From NCBI RefSeq assembly GCF_023206395.1, contig NZ_CP066149.1, forward strand, positions 558,001-622,000: a stretch of 64,000 nt of DNA, given 5' to 3'. Each line of letters starts with the position of its first letter. Position 1 is the first letter of the stretch. The position numbers were made by a program, and so were the translations under genes. The stretch comes from Vibrio sp. ED004 (GTDB lineage: Bacteria > Pseudomonadota > Gammaproteobacteria > Enterobacterales > Vibrionaceae). The notes beneath the pieces were generated by a model that was not told the origin of the DNA, did not search any database, and worked only from the letters and a program-made list of their open reading frames with translations. Below, one piece after another: positions 20,463 through 29,840 of the stretch.

Positions 20463-21047
20463 ATGGCATTTGAACTACCGGCTCTTCCTTACGCGAAAGA
20501 CGCACTAGAACCACACATCTCAGCAGAAACGCTAGATTTCCACCACGGTAAGCACCACAACACTTACGTTGTTAAGCTAAACGGTCTTATCCCAGGTACT
20601 GAGTTTGAAGGCAAAACACTAGAAGAGATCGTTAAGACTTCTACTGGTGGTGTTTTCAATAACGCTGCTCAAATCTGGAACCACACGTTCTACTGGCACT
20701 GTCTTGCTCCTAAAGCAGGCGGCGAACCAACTGGCGCTGTTGCAGAAGCTATCAACGCTGCATTCGGTTCTTTCGAAGAATTCAAAGCGAAATTCACTGA
20801 TTCAGCAATCAACAACTTCGGTTCTTCTTGGACTTGGTTAGTTAAGAAAGCTGACGGTTCTCTAGACATCGTTAACACTTCTAACGCTGCTACTCCTCTA
20901 ACAGAAGAAGGTGTTACTCCACTTCTAACTGTTGACCTATGGGAACACGCTTACTACATCGATTTCCGCAATGTTCGCCCTGACTACATGGCTGCATTCT
21001 GGAACCTAGTAAACTGGTCTTTCGTAGAAGAGAACCTAGCTAAGTAA
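20463..21047 (+). CDS. sodB: Iron superoxide dismutase
   Basis: Cytosolic Fe-SOD of 194 residues. Metal ligands are His27 (in [12 protein letters not shown]), His74 (NHTFYWH), and Asp and His in [12 protein letters not shown]. Gln in [10 protein letters not shown] and the GSSWTWLV region favour the iron form over the manganese form. Start supported by GGAGA upstream. Followed by a terminator. Expression is probably iron- and sRNA-controlled by analogy with E. coli; a leader hairpin is present. Confidence 0.97.
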   Translation: MAFELPALPYAKDALEPHISAETLDFHHGKHHNTYVVKLNGLIPGTEFEGKTLEEIVKTSTGGVFNNAAQIWNHTFYWHCLAPKAGGEPTGAVAEAINAAFGSFEEFKAKFTDSAINNFGSSWTWLVKKADGSLDIVNTSNAATPLTEEGVTPLLTVDLWEHAYYIDFRNVRPDYMAAFWNLVNWSFVEENLAK

Positions 21048-21089
21048 TCTATTACTTAAGCTGCGCTATTTGTAGCGAGTTACCTATTG

Positions 21090-21117
21090 AAAGCTCATGC
21101 CTCGGCGTGAGCTTTTC
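21090..21117 (+). terminator. Rho-independent terminator after sodB
   Basis: Stem AAAGCTCA / TGAGCTTT with a GC-rich 10-base interior, followed by TCTGT. Weak T tract. Confidence 0.75.
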
Positions 21118-21295
21118 TGTATCTGTCGTATTCCTATCAATACGAACATTACGAAACAAATTAGCCAATCAAGCCTGCTTTTTAACCTATTCTTACCTTT
21201 CTTAATCGCCCTGCATAAATTCTCTATTCGCCTGTAATTAAAGACTAAAGTTTGCCGACTCCATGCCGTTAAAGGTGTATCAAACGAGAGGCGTC

Positions 21296-21799
21296 ATGCA
21301 AATACATACTTTAGACAAAGCGGGAATCATCAACGAACTGAAGTTCGGCATCGGAATCAGCCAAGCGGTTGAGCAAGGTCGCCGTGCAGATTTCGCGTTG
21401 CTGCTATCTATGTTTTCTAATGATGTTCGCGATTGCACGCCCATCGATACTGTTGAAGTTACAGAAACAAACGAAGATCGCCTACGAAAGCAATTCGGCG
21501 TAGCAGAACCGCAGCAACTGCGTTCAAACCAATCTTCATATGAGATTTCAGCACAACAATCTAATCATTTTCATCAGGCGAGCCTTGCCAGCGCAAAACT
21601 CAGTCATTACTTGAAACCCGAAGCCTTGGCTTTTATGCCTGAAGATACGGCTGACTTCCCAGAAGAGGTTTACCAAAACCTTTCAGGTCACGATCGACGT
21701 AAACTGGCGAACAAGCATGTCCCTGATTTGCCTCATGCCACACTCTATAACGAGCTATCGACTGCCCAACGTCAGTATCAAATTCAAGCTCAGGTATAA
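21296..21799 (+). CDS. VC2046/SO_2500 family protein, function unknown
   Basis: 167-residue soluble protein recognised as the conserved Vibrio/Shewanella VC2046-type family. No catalytic motif, signal or membrane segment is visible. The N-terminus has FGIGISQAVEQGRRADFALLL; the middle is Gln/Asn/Ser-rich; the C-terminus is polar and charged. I start it at the ATG at 21296, preceded by GAGAGG, rather than at 21263. Placed alone downstream of sodB. Confidence 0.8.
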   Translation: MQIHTLDKAGIINELKFGIGISQAVEQGRRADFALLLSMFSNDVRDCTPIDTVEVTETNEDRLRKQFGVAEPQQLRSNQSSYEISAQQSNHFHQASLASAKLSHYLKPEALAFMPEDTADFPEEVYQNLSGHDRRKLANKHVPDLPHATLYNELSTAQRQYQIQAQV

Positions 21800-22074
21800 C
21801 TTCAGCCCCGCTTTCTCGATTTATTTCTGCATCTCTATCGACTTTGTTCAATTCACTTTCTTGAATGATTCATGTGAGTGATATGAACCACCAGCCTTGG
21901 GTATACTCGAAACACCCGTTGTCGATTACCGCTTGAAGTTACTACAAAATGTGACGTGCCACTAAGTTCATAAAAACTTATTAATTGGCGCACCTTAGTT
22001 TGAACCAATTCACACCCATTGTGTGAAATTTAACCCATTCTTATCCAACACGGATGATTTGTTTAGGTACTGGG

Positions 22075-22758
22075 ATGGAAATAAAAAGCTCAATCATATT
22101 GGTGACATCTGCCGGCTCGCGACTGGGAGGGACGATTGCGAACCACTTTGTTAACCTTGGAGCCACAGTCATCCTTTGTGATAACGATACCGAAGCACTT
22201 CAGGCTACCTATTTACAGTGTGCTCGATTCTCTGATTCTGTTTACCACTACCCGCTCGAAAGTCATGACAACCAGTCGATTCTCAGCGTGTTTGATTTTA
22301 TCCAAACCACTTTCAACACCACACCCGATGTACTGGTCAATAACTGGATAAGTTCACCGATGCCAAGCCTAATTGGTGATCAGCCTGTCAGCAGCTTTAT
22401 TAATGATCTTTCTTCTATGGCATCGACCCTTTTCGCATTTGGTCAAATCAGTGCCGAGAGATTGCGTGATGAAAAAAAAGAAGGCGTGATTGTAAACGTG
22501 ATATCTCATGATGATTTTCATGATGTATCTGGCTTAGAGAGCGCGAACTCCATGATCACCGGATTCACACACAGTTGGGCCAAAGAACTCACCCCGTTTA
22601 AGATCCGTGTTGGCGGTGTCGTTCCCGCAATTCACAACGCCGATGGCAAGTTCAACCGTTGTCACTGGGCTCAACTGCAAGACGAACTCACCCGAACCGC
22701 TGAGTACATTATCTCTAATGATTACTTCAGCGGACGCGTTGTTGCCGCAGAGGTTTAG
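22075..22758 (+). CDS. SDR-family protein with degenerate active site
   Basis: About 227 residues with a Rossmann fold of the classical short-chain dehydrogenase type. The nucleotide motif reads TSAGSRLGG (normal TGxxxGxG), and NNAG is replaced by NNWIS. The catalytic YxxxK is replaced by E-S-A-N-S in SGLESANSMITGF, so both the general acid Tyr and the Lys are missing. The rest, including FKIRVGGVVPAI, aligns well with FabG/FolM-like proteins. It may bind nucleotide without dehydrogenase activity, or use a changed chemistry. The ATG at 22075 (AGG 8 bases upstream) is preferred over 22054. Confidence 0.8.
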   Translation: MEIKSSIILVTSAGSRLGGTIANHFVNLGATVILCDNDTEALQATYLQCARFSDSVYHYPLESHDNQSILSVFDFIQTTFNTTPDVLVNNWISSPMPSLIGDQPVSSFINDLSSMASTLFAFGQISAERLRDEKKEGVIVNVISHDDFHDVSGLESANSMITGFTHSWAKELTPFKIRVGGVVPAIHNADGKFNRCHWAQLQDELTRTAEYIISNDYFSGRVVAAEV

Positions 22759-22806
22759 GATCCCCGATTCCTACTCAGACAATCTCCCTCCTCTGAGAGC
22801 AAATCA

Positions 22807-22838
22807 CTAATCAGCTAATCAACTAATCAACTAATCAA
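22807..22838 (+). repeat. Short tandem repeat, 4 x 8 bp
   Basis: Four tandem units: CTAATCAG then three CTAATCAA. It lies in the gap between the SDR gene and the ISL3 element. No function seen. Confidence 0.9.
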
Positions 22839-22854
22839 CAGCATAAAAAAAGGT

Positions 22855-24047
22855 TCATCGCGGCTTTCCGGGGAAAGCCGCTTTTATCTTCAAGAAGAAG
22901 TAGTCTGTATCTCGATATCCATACCCCATTCGCTTGATTAACTTTATTTTGTTGTTTATCCCTTCCAATGTGCAGGTGTTGAGCGGATAAGTTGCCGATG
23001 CAATAATACCGTGAAGATAAGGCCTCAGTTTTCGTGCAAACTCTTTCAATGGCTTAATTCCACTCTCTTGCACTTGTGCCCACCATACCTCCCAGAGCCC
23101 CTTAGCATGTGCTTCTGATTTACAGTACCAAAGCTCTTTGAGTTGTGAGCCGAGTATATAAGTGGCCATCAAGTCCTTATTGATATTCAATATTTCAGTA
23201 AGATAGCTATCTTGTCGTGCATTTAAATTACCTCTGTTTTTCAGCAGTACCCAGCGTGAGCGCTTCACCCATTGCCTCGCTTTTTATCCTGCTTGAGTTT
23301 GTTAGCTTGGTCGACTCTGACTCTATCCATCACCTCACGACCGAACTTAGCAACAACATGGAATAAGTCGTAAACGATTTTTGCATTCGGGCAGTGCGCT
23401 TGAACTTCAAGGTCAAAAGCCGTATTCATGTCCATTGCGACCGCTTCGATATTGTTACCATGCTTGCCTAACTGCTCGAAAAACGGTCGTATGTCCTTGC
23501 GGCTACGACCTAACCCTATCCAAATGACTTGGTGAGTCTTAGCATCAGCGATGACTGTGGCATATCGGTGCCCTTTAAAGATGGCGAACCTCGTCCATGA
23601 CGAGTTGCCTTAGCCCTTCCCATTTCACTGACGGTACCACTTGGCGAAGTCGACGTTTATCTATCTCTTTAATGGTGTGCCAATGAACGCTCGTTAACTG
23701 GGAGATATGCTTAATGGGAAGAAGAGGCAGTAGTTGTTCTATATAGCTTTTAGACGCGTCGTTATACGAGCATAAGGCTCTAACCAAGATAGAAACTCTG
23801 TTTTTATGCCGCAGTCACGACACTTGATCCTTCGAGTTTGAACGGAAAGCTCAACAGGAACATTGAACAACATGGCCTCTTTCACATGACGCCATTGATA
23901 CTCATGGATAGCCTCAGCTTCAAGACCGCAAAGGCATTTAGCCTCAGAATTAGGTTTAAGAGTTAGTGTAACAAGTGATGCTGTCTGGTGAGACTTTACT
24001 ATTTTAAAGCCTTCCCAGAATGAAGATAGGAAAGTATGATTCGGCAT
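22855..24047 (-). pseudogene. ISL3-family transposase, broken by frameshifts
   Basis: Reading the minus strand gives one ISL3 transposase in four frames. The N-terminal piece 24047-23739 has a CxCG...CxxC zinc finger. A frameshift near 23760-23750 leads to the frame covering 23787-23575. A second, near 23580 in the DEVxIFKGHRYATV region of the DDE domain, looks like a one-base insertion. The central piece contains VAMDMNTAFDLEVQ and IVYDLFHVVAKF. A third shift near 23285 leads to the C-terminal piece 23268-22855, with LEGINNKIKLIKRMGYGYRD. At least three disruptions mean the element cannot move by itself. Confidence 0.88.
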
Positions 24048-24117
24048 GAAAACGGTAGTTTGTGTATGATTTTGTTTGGCGACTAAACCATATCACTTAC
24101 TACCGTTTTTTTGTTTT

Positions 24118-24730
24118 CAGCCCTAAACCACCTACTTCAGTAGGTGGTTATCATTCAGTTTGGCTTTGCCTGTAGTTCTACCCATGTTAAATGCTCCCTT
24201 GATTTTTAGCGAAGTCAAAGAGGACAAATAACATGAGCAGATATAATCAAGCTTCCCACGTATTTTGGAGATGTCAATATCACATAGTGTGGACACCAAA
24301 GTATCGATTTAGGATTTTGAAAAACAATGTAGGTAAAGAAGTTTATCGATGTATAAACGTTTACTGTAATCAACTTGGATGTGAAGTCGTTGAATTAAAC
24401 GTTCAAGTTGACCACGTGCACTTGGTAGTAAAAGTTCCGCCTAAGTTATCGACATCCAAGTTGATGGGCGTATTGAAAGGCAAAATAGCTTTAAAACTCT
24501 TTAGTAAATTTCCATATTTAAGGAGAAACAAACTCTGGGGTAACCACTTTTGGCAAAGGGGCTATTTTGTCGATAGCGTAGGGGTTAATGAAGAAATCAT
24601 TCGACGCTATGTAAGACATCAAGAGAAAAAAAGCGCGTGGAGCAGCAGCAATTGGCGTTGGACTAAACAAAGGCCCCCTTTTAGGGGGCTCACATAAAGC
24701 CACCTTCTTTAGAAGGTGGTAATTTACTTT
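24118..24730 (+). mobile_element. IS200/IS605-type element nested in the ISL3 element
   Basis: Bounded by the subterminal hairpins typical of single-strand transposing elements: ACCACCTACTTCAGTAGGTGG at the left (about 24126-24146) and CCACCTTCTTTAGAAGGTGG at the right (about 24700-24720). It carries one intact tnpA and no tnpB. The exact ends are approximate because these elements make no target duplication. It lies between the ISL3 transposase and the ISL3 right end, so it arrived after the ISL3 element. Confidence 0.8.
24233..24697 (+). CDS. tnpA: IS200/IS605-family transposase TnpA (Y1, HUH)
   Basis: 154-residue single-strand transposase. The HUH motif is VDHVHLVV (about residues 64-68) and the catalytic Tyr is in RRYVRHQEK. 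The N-terminal CQYHIVWTPKYR is characteristic of the IS200 group. GAGG lies 9 bases before the ATG. The frame is intact, so the element may still move. The C-terminus past SAWSSSNWRW runs into the right-end hairpin region. Confidence 0.93.
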   Translation: MSRYNQASHVFWRCQYHIVWTPKYRFRILKNNVGKEVYRCINVYCNQLGCEVVELNVQVDHVHLVVKVPPKLSTSKLMGVLKGKIALKLFSKFPYLRRNKLWGNHFWQRGYFVDSVGVNEEIIRRYVRHQEKKSAWSSSNWRWTKQRPPFRGLT

Positions 24731-24756
24731 TAGTTCCCGCTAATCCGCGATGAACC

Positions 24757-24789
24757 TAAAAAAAGCCCCAGTCTTTCGACTGGGGCTTT
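24757..24789 (-). terminator. Rho-independent terminator of adhE, interrupted at its U tract by ISL3
   Basis: 12-bp stem AAAGCCCCAGTC / GACTGGGGCTTT with loop of 4 bases. On the minus strand it is followed by TTTTTA, which is also the ISL3 target duplication, so the U tract is retained next to the element. Confidence 0.92.
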
Positions 24790-24853
24790 AAACTTTTCCC
24801 GATAAATAAGTATCGTGCTAGCGAAAACTTATCTCAAAACTAATGCTTACTTA

Positions 24854-27559
24854 TTATGCGTTAGCTTTTTCTTTTTTAGCTTTTGGTGCTTTCGCTTCAG
24901 CTGGTTTTTGGTCAGCTTTCTTAAGGATAACTGTAGTACCTTCGAAAGTTTCACCTTCAACGTATGCTTCACCGTAGTAAGAAGTTGTTAGTACTTCTTT
25001 AAGCTCAGTGATAAGTGGGTAACGTGGGTTAGCACCTGTACACTGGTCATCGAACGCTTCAACAGCTAGCTCGTCTAGTTTAGCAACGAAGTCAGACTCG
25101 TTAACACCCGCAGCTTGGATAGATAGTGGGATGTCTAGGTCTTTCTTAAGCTCTTCTAACCAAGTCAGTAGACGTTCAATCTTCTGAGCAGTACGGTCAC
25201 CAGCTTGGCTTAGGCCTAGGTGGTCAGCAACTTCAGCGTAACGACGACGTGCTTGTGGACGGTCGTACTGAGAGAATGCAGTCTGCTTAGTTGGGTTATC
25301 GTTCGCGTTGTAACGTACAACGTTTGAGATAAGTAGTGCGTTAGCAAGACCGTGTGGTAGGTGGAACTCAGCACCAATTTTGTGAGCCATTGAGTGACAC
25401 ACACCTAGGAATGCGTTCGCAAATGCTACACCAGCGATAGTTGCTGCGTTGTGTACTTTCTCACGAGCGATTGGGTCAGCCGCACCATTTTTGTAGCTTG
25501 ATGGTAGGTATTCTTTAAGCATCTTAAGAGCTTGAAGAGCTTGACCGTCTGAGTATTCGTTCGCTAGAACAGATACGTAAGCTTCTAGAGCGTGAGTTAC
25601 TGCATCGTAACCACCGAATGCTGTTAGAGACTTAGGCATGTTCATTACTAGGTTCGCATCAACGATAGCCATGTTTGGCGTGATTTCGTAGTCAGCTAGT
25701 GGGTACTTAGCACCAGTCTTGTCGTCTGTAACAACAGCGAATGGAGTAACCTCTGAACCAGTACCTGAAGTTGTAGTGATACATACAAGCTCAGCTTTTT
25801 GACCCATTTTAGGGAACTTGTAGATACGTTTACGGATATCCATAAAGCGCATTGCTAGTTCTTCGAAGTGAGTTTCTGGGTGCTCGTACATAACCCACAT
25901 GATCTTAGCAGCATCCATTGGAGAACCGCCACCTAGAGCAAGGATTACGTCAGGTTGGAAGCTCTTCATTGCTTCAGCGCCTTTCTCAACAACAGATAGC
26001 GTTGGATCCGCTTCTACGTCGAAGAAAGTTTGAACTTCGATGCCTTGTGCTTTAAGCAGGCTAACTACGTCATCAGCGTAACCGTTGTTGAATAGGAAAC
26101 GGTCAGTTACTAGGAATGCGCGTTTCTTACCTTCTAGATCGCTCATTGCGATTGGAAGGCTACCACGACGGAAGTAGATAGACTTAGGTAGTTTGTGCCA
26201 CAACATGTTTTCAGCTCGCTTCGCTACAGTTTTCTTGTTGATAAGGTGCTTAGGACCTACGTTCTCAGAGATAGAGTTACCACCCCATGAACCACAACCT
26301 AGAGTTAGAGAAGGTGCAACGTTGAAGTTGTACAGGTCACCGATACCACCGTGAGTAGTAGGGATGTTGATTAGGATACGAGCAGTTTTCATCTTGTCAC
26401 CGAAGTAACGGATGCGGTCTGCGTTAGTATCTTGGTTAGTGTAAAGACCAGATGTGTGACCGATACCACCGATTTCAACCATAGTTACCGCTTGAGCAAC
26501 AGCGTCTTCGAAGTCGTCTGCGCGGAATAGACCTAGAGTTGGAGATAGTTTCTCGTGAGCGAACTCGTCATCGTAAGAAACTTTACCAAGACCTTCACCT
26601 ACAAGTACTTTTGTATCAGCAGGAACTTTAACACCAGCCATTTCAGCGATTGCTGGAGCAGGTTGACCTACGATTTTAGCGTTTAGGTTGCCGTCGATAA
26701 GAAGTACTTTACGTACTTTATCTGCGTCAGCTTTAGACAGAACGTGAGCTTTGTGAGAAGCGAAACGCTCTTTAACTTCTTCGTATACATCGCTAACAAC
26801 GATTGCAGCTTGCTCAGAAGCACATACAACACCGTTATCGAATGTTTTAGACATTAGGATAGATGCTACAGCACGTTTGATGTCAGCTGTTTCATCGATA
26901 ACTACAGGAACGTTACCAGCACCAACACCGATAGCAGGCTTACCAGAAGAGTATGCTGCTTTAACCATGCCTGGACCACCAGTAGCAAGGATAAGTGCGA
27001 TACCGTCGTGCTTCATAAGCGCGTTAGAAAGCTCTACAGATGGTTGGTCGATCCAACCGATGATGTCTTTTGGAGCACCAGCTGCAACAGCTGCGTCTAA
27101 AACCAGTTTCGCTGCGTCGTTAGTTGAGTTCTTTGCACGTGGGTGTGGCGAGAAGATGATGCCGTTACGTGTTTTAAGAGAGATTAGAGATTTGAAGATT
27201 GCTGTAGAAGTTGGGTTCGTTGTTGGAACGATACCACAGATGATACCTACAGGCTCAGCGATAGTCATTGTGCCTAGGTTGTCATCTTCTTCTAAGATGC
27301 CACATGTTTTTTCGTCTTTGTATTTGTTGTAGATAAATTCAGATGCAAAGTGGTTTTTGATAACCTTATCTTCAACAATACCCATTCCAGATTCAGCAAC
27401 TGCTTGTTGTGCAAGTGGAATACGAGCGTGGTTAGCAGCAAGAGAAGCTGCGCGGAAGATTGCGTCTACTTTCTCTTGAGAGAATGTTGCAAATTCTTCT
27501 TGTGCTGCTTTAACGCGAGCTACTAGAGCATCAAGTTCCGCTAAGTTAGTTACAGGCAT
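24854..27559 (-). CDS. adhE: Bifunctional acetaldehyde-CoA/alcohol dehydrogenase
   Basis: 901-residue fermentation enzyme that reduces acetyl-CoA to acetaldehyde and then ethanol with NADH. It forms spirosome filaments in homologues. Residues about 1-440 are the aldehyde dehydrogenase, with the catalytic Cys in NGVVCASEQA (about 246). Residues about 450-870 are the Fe-dependent alcohol dehydrogenase, with GGGSPMDAAK for NAD binding and metal-ligand histidines in AFGGYDAVTHALEAY and GVCHSMAHKIGAEFHLPHG. A Lys/Ala-rich tail ends the protein. AGGAG lies upstream of the ATG. Adjacent, divergent ychE matches the enteric order. Confidence 0.98.
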   Translation of the reverse strand: MPVTNLAELDALVARVKAAQEEFATFSQEKVDAIFRAASLAANHARIPLAQQAVAESGMGIVEDKVIKNHFASEFIYNKYKDEKTCGILEEDDNLGTMTIAEPVGIICGIVPTTNPTSTAIFKSLISLKTRNGIIFSPHPRAKNSTNDAAKLVLDAAVAAGAPKDIIGWIDQPSVELSNALMKHDGIALILATGGPGMVKAAYSSGKPAIGVGAGNVPVVIDETADIKRAVASILMSKTFDNGVVCASEQAAIVVSDVYEEVKERFASHKAHVLSKADADKVRKVLLIDGNLNAKIVGQPAPAIAEMAGVKVPADTKVLVGEGLGKVSYDDEFAHEKLSPTLGLFRADDFEDAVAQAVTMVEIGGIGHTSGLYTNQDTNADRIRYFGDKMKTARILINIPTTHGGIGDLYNFNVAPSLTLGCGSWGGNSISENVGPKHLINKKTVAKRAENMLWHKLPKSIYFRRGSLPIAMSDLEGKKRAFLVTDRFLFNNGYADDVVSLLKAQGIEVQTFFDVEADPTLSVVEKGAEAMKSFQPDVILALGGGSPMDAAKIMWVMYEHPETHFEELAMRFMDIRKRIYKFPKMGQKAELVCITTTSGTGSEVTPFAVVTDDKTGAKYPLADYEITPNMAIVDANLVMNMPKSLTAFGGYDAVTHALEAYVSVLANEYSDGQALQALKMLKEYLPSSYKNGAADPIAREKVHNAATIAGVAFANAFLGVCHSMAHKIGAEFHLPHGLANALLISNVVRYNANDNPTKQTAFSQYDRPQARRRYAEVADHLGLSQAGDRTAQKIERLLTWLEELKKDLDIPLSIQAAGVNESDFVAKLDELAVEAFDDQCTGANPRYPLITELKEVLTTSYYGEAYVEGETFEGTTVILKKADQKPAEAKAPKAKKEKANA

Positions 27560-28198
27560 GGTGGATCTCCTAAAATAATAAATATTAAAAACTTTTTATT
27601 AAATTCGCTGCTTGCCGTTAACCTTAAACACCAGCGTTCTTAGTAAATTGCTTTCAGGGCTGAGTATATTATTTCACAGTGTGAAAAAAATTGACCCAGA
27701 TCAGTTACCCAAAAAGAATTAACCAGAAAGTAGTAAGGCAATCGCAAAAATGAACTTAAGGATATGATTTATATAGATTAATATCACATTTTTCGTTCGT
27801 GCAAAAAACAAGCAAACAGACAACTTTTTTCTACATTGCGTCATAAACTGTAAAAAAGTTTCATTTTTAGTCAGCTCACTTACATGTATACGGCCAAAAC
27901 TGTGCTACTGAGAGTATATCCATACCGTTGCAACGAGCTAGAAACTGACATAATTTTTATTAAAAGCGTGCGTGAGATAACATTTAGTTCAAATCAAGTT
28001 ACAACACGAAACACGAGAAAACACTTTGTAACACTGACATTACACATCTCACACTCAATTAGTTTTTCTAAAAAATAGCCCCTTCTTCAAGTTAGTTTTT
28101 TTCATTCGCTCTCATTGAATTTGTCCCTTACATTACGCACTCTGACAAAGGTCAGATCAAACCCACTATCCTACTTAACGTTACTGGAGATCGCTCTC
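27560..28198. other. Intergenic control region between adhE and ychE
   Basis: About 640 bp, AT-rich. One clear site is the perfect palindrome TTTCACA-G-TGTGAAA at 27672-27686, about 113 bp before adhE, a likely regulator-binding site (identity unknown; it is not the CRP order TGTGA-N6-TCACA). A 64-residue frame at 27884-28078 has unlikely composition and is not called. Long adhE leaders with several control sites are known in other bacteria. Confidence 0.5.
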
Positions 28199-28837
28199 AT
28201 GCAAGGTTTAGAACTCGCAATCTTTATGCAATTCTTCCTTGGGCTTGTTGCAGCCGTAAACCCAATCGGCATCATGCCTGTTTTTGTTTCTTTAACTGCT
28301 CATATGCCACCAGAAGAGCGAAACAGGACAGCCTTACAAGCCAACATTGCTGTTGCCGTTATCTTGATTGTCTCGCTTGTTGCAGGGCAAATGCTTCTTG
28401 ACATGTTTAGCATCTCGTTGGATTCATTCCGCGTTGCGGGCGGTTTACTGTTGTTGAACATCGCATTTTCGATGATGAGCGGTAAGCTCGGTGAAGATAA
28501 GCAGAACAAACAAGAGAAATCGGAATACATCAGTAAAGAGCAGATAGGCGTTGTTCCACTGGCTATGCCTCTTATGGCGGGTCCCGGTGCAATCAGCTCG
28601 ACGATTGTTTACGGTTCTCGCTACCCTGCTGCTATTGATACGGTAGGCATCGGCATTAGCATTATTGCTTTCGCAACTTGTTCTTGGCTTTTATTCCGTT
28701 CAGCGCCAGTTATCGTTCGTTTCCTAGGTCAAACTGGTATCAACGTTATTACACGTATCATGGGCTTGATCCTAGGTGCGCTAGGCATCGAGTTCATCGC
28801 CAACGGCTTACGTAACCTATTCCCAGGGTTAGCATAA
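28199..28837 (+). CDS. ychE: MarC-family (UPF0056) inner membrane protein
   Basis: 212-residue polytopic membrane protein of the MarC family, with six predicted segments. The family stretch FFLGLVAAVNPIGIMPVF is near the N-terminus and VPLAMPLMAGPGAISS in the middle. Function is not established; the old link to antibiotic resistance has not held up. I chose the ATG at 28199, with GGAG 9 bases upstream; the frame is open back to 28115. In E. coli ychE also neighbours adhE, which supports the symbol. Confidence 0.9.
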   Translation: MQGLELAIFMQFFLGLVAAVNPIGIMPVFVSLTAHMPPEERNRTALQANIAVAVILIVSLVAGQMLLDMFSISLDSFRVAGGLLLLNIAFSMMSGKLGEDKQNKQEKSEYISKEQIGVVPLAMPLMAGPGAISSTIVYGSRYPAAIDTVGIGISIIAFATCSWLLFRSAPVIVRFLGQTGINVITRIMGLILGALGIEFIANGLRNLFPGLA

Positions 28838-28985
28838 CGTCTAGCGGAATTGGCTCGTGTATTGCGAGCAATCAAGATTGATATATAGATGAGGCGAGTA
28901 AAGCGATTGGGCTTTCACTCGCCTCGTTATTATGAAGCTTGTATAATGACTGTTAATACATTTAACAGAAGATGAACCTCTCCTT

Positions 28986-29831
28986 ATGTCACGTAAGCCA
29001 CTTAAGCATCATTTGTACGTCATTATCTTTGGCACTCACACTCCAGCCGGACGCGCATTTGATATTTCACTGATCGTTGCAATCTTGGCTTCGCTGTTGG
29101 TGCTTATATTAGAGTCGATCCCTAATGTGATGACCGAGTGGTCACAACAGCTGCGTTACATTGAATACAGCTTTACTGCCCTCTTTACACTTGAGTACCT
29201 GTTGAGGCTCTATTGCTCTCCAAAACCAAAATCTTATGCCACCAGCTTTTATGGTGTCGTTGACCTGTTAGCGATTCTCCCAACCTACCTAGCAATCATC
29301 TTCCCAGGTGCTTCGTTTATGGGTGTGGTGAGACTGCTTCGTGTGATGCGTATCTTCCGTATCCTAAAATTGGTTCGCTACCTACAAGATTCCAACATAT
29401 TGCTGCGCTCACTGTTAATGGCGAGACGAAAGATTCTGATCTTCTTTAGTACTGTCGGCATCTTGGTCGTTATCTTTGGTGCTTTGATCTTTGTTATTGA
29501 AGGCCCAGAGAATGGCTTCACCAGTATTCCTCACAGTATCTACTGGGCAATCGTGACCATTACTACCGTAGGTTACGGTGATATGGTACCGCAAACCGCA
29601 TTGGGTAAAGCTATCGCATCTCTGACTATGCTCTTGGGTTACTCAATCTTAGCCGTGCCGACGGGGATTATTACCGCAGAACTCAGCAATGAAATGAACT
29701 CGCACAAAGAGTTAGTCAAATGCCCAAACTGCAACCGTTCAGGCCACGATTCAGATGCCATCTATTGTAAACACTGTGCCAGTGAATTGGCCGATCCCGA
29801 CAAACGTGTCGTGACTGAAGAGAAAGAATAG
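28986..29831 (+). CDS. Voltage-gated-type K+ channel protein with C-terminal zinc ribbon
   Basis: 281 residues, six transmembrane segments of the Kv kind. S4 carries regularly spaced arginines (VVRLLRVMRIFRILKLVRYL, about residues 116-136). The pore loop has the K+ filter TTVGYGDM (about residues 194-201). After S6 the cytoplasmic tail contains CPNCNRSGHDSDAIYCKHC (about residues 242-260), a CxxC...CxxC zinc-ribbon. The filter predicts K+ selectivity; the role of the metal-binding tail (sensing or tetramer assembly) is inferred. The gene stands alone and ends at a strong terminator. Confidence 0.9.
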   Translation: MSRKPLKHHLYVIIFGTHTPAGRAFDISLIVAILASLLVLILESIPNVMTEWSQQLRYIEYSFTALFTLEYLLRLYCSPKPKSYATSFYGVVDLLAILPTYLAIIFPGASFMGVVRLLRVMRIFRILKLVRYLQDSNILLRSLLMARRKILIFFSTVGILVVIFGALIFVIEGPENGFTSIPHSIYWAIVTITTVGYGDMVPQTALGKAIASLTMLLGYSILAVPTGIITAELSNEMNSHKELVKCPNCNRSGHDSDAIYCKHCASELADPDKRVVTEEKE

Positions 29832-29840
29832 ATACCCATA

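Larger units (their letters stand above)
22852..24756 (-). mobile_element. ISL3-family insertion sequence, decayed, with a nested IS200-type element
   Basis: The ends are inverted repeats: GGTTCATCGCGG at 22852 and its complement ending at 24756, with similarity continuing imperfectly to about 23 bp. Both sides carry the 8-bp direct repeat TAAAAAAA (22844-22851 and 24757-24764), matching the 8-bp duplication of ISL3 elements. Total 1905 bp; without the nested element about 1.29 kb, normal for the family. The target was the A/T run of the adhE terminator. A hairpin pair (AAAACGGTAGT, 24049-24059, with its complement at 24099-24109) lies upstream of the transposase gene. Confidence 0.88.

Noticed and set aside
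22855..24047. Programmed frameshifting in the ISL3 transposase
   Set aside because: ISL3 transposases are made from one frame; three separate shifts without slippery motifs at each fit decay better.
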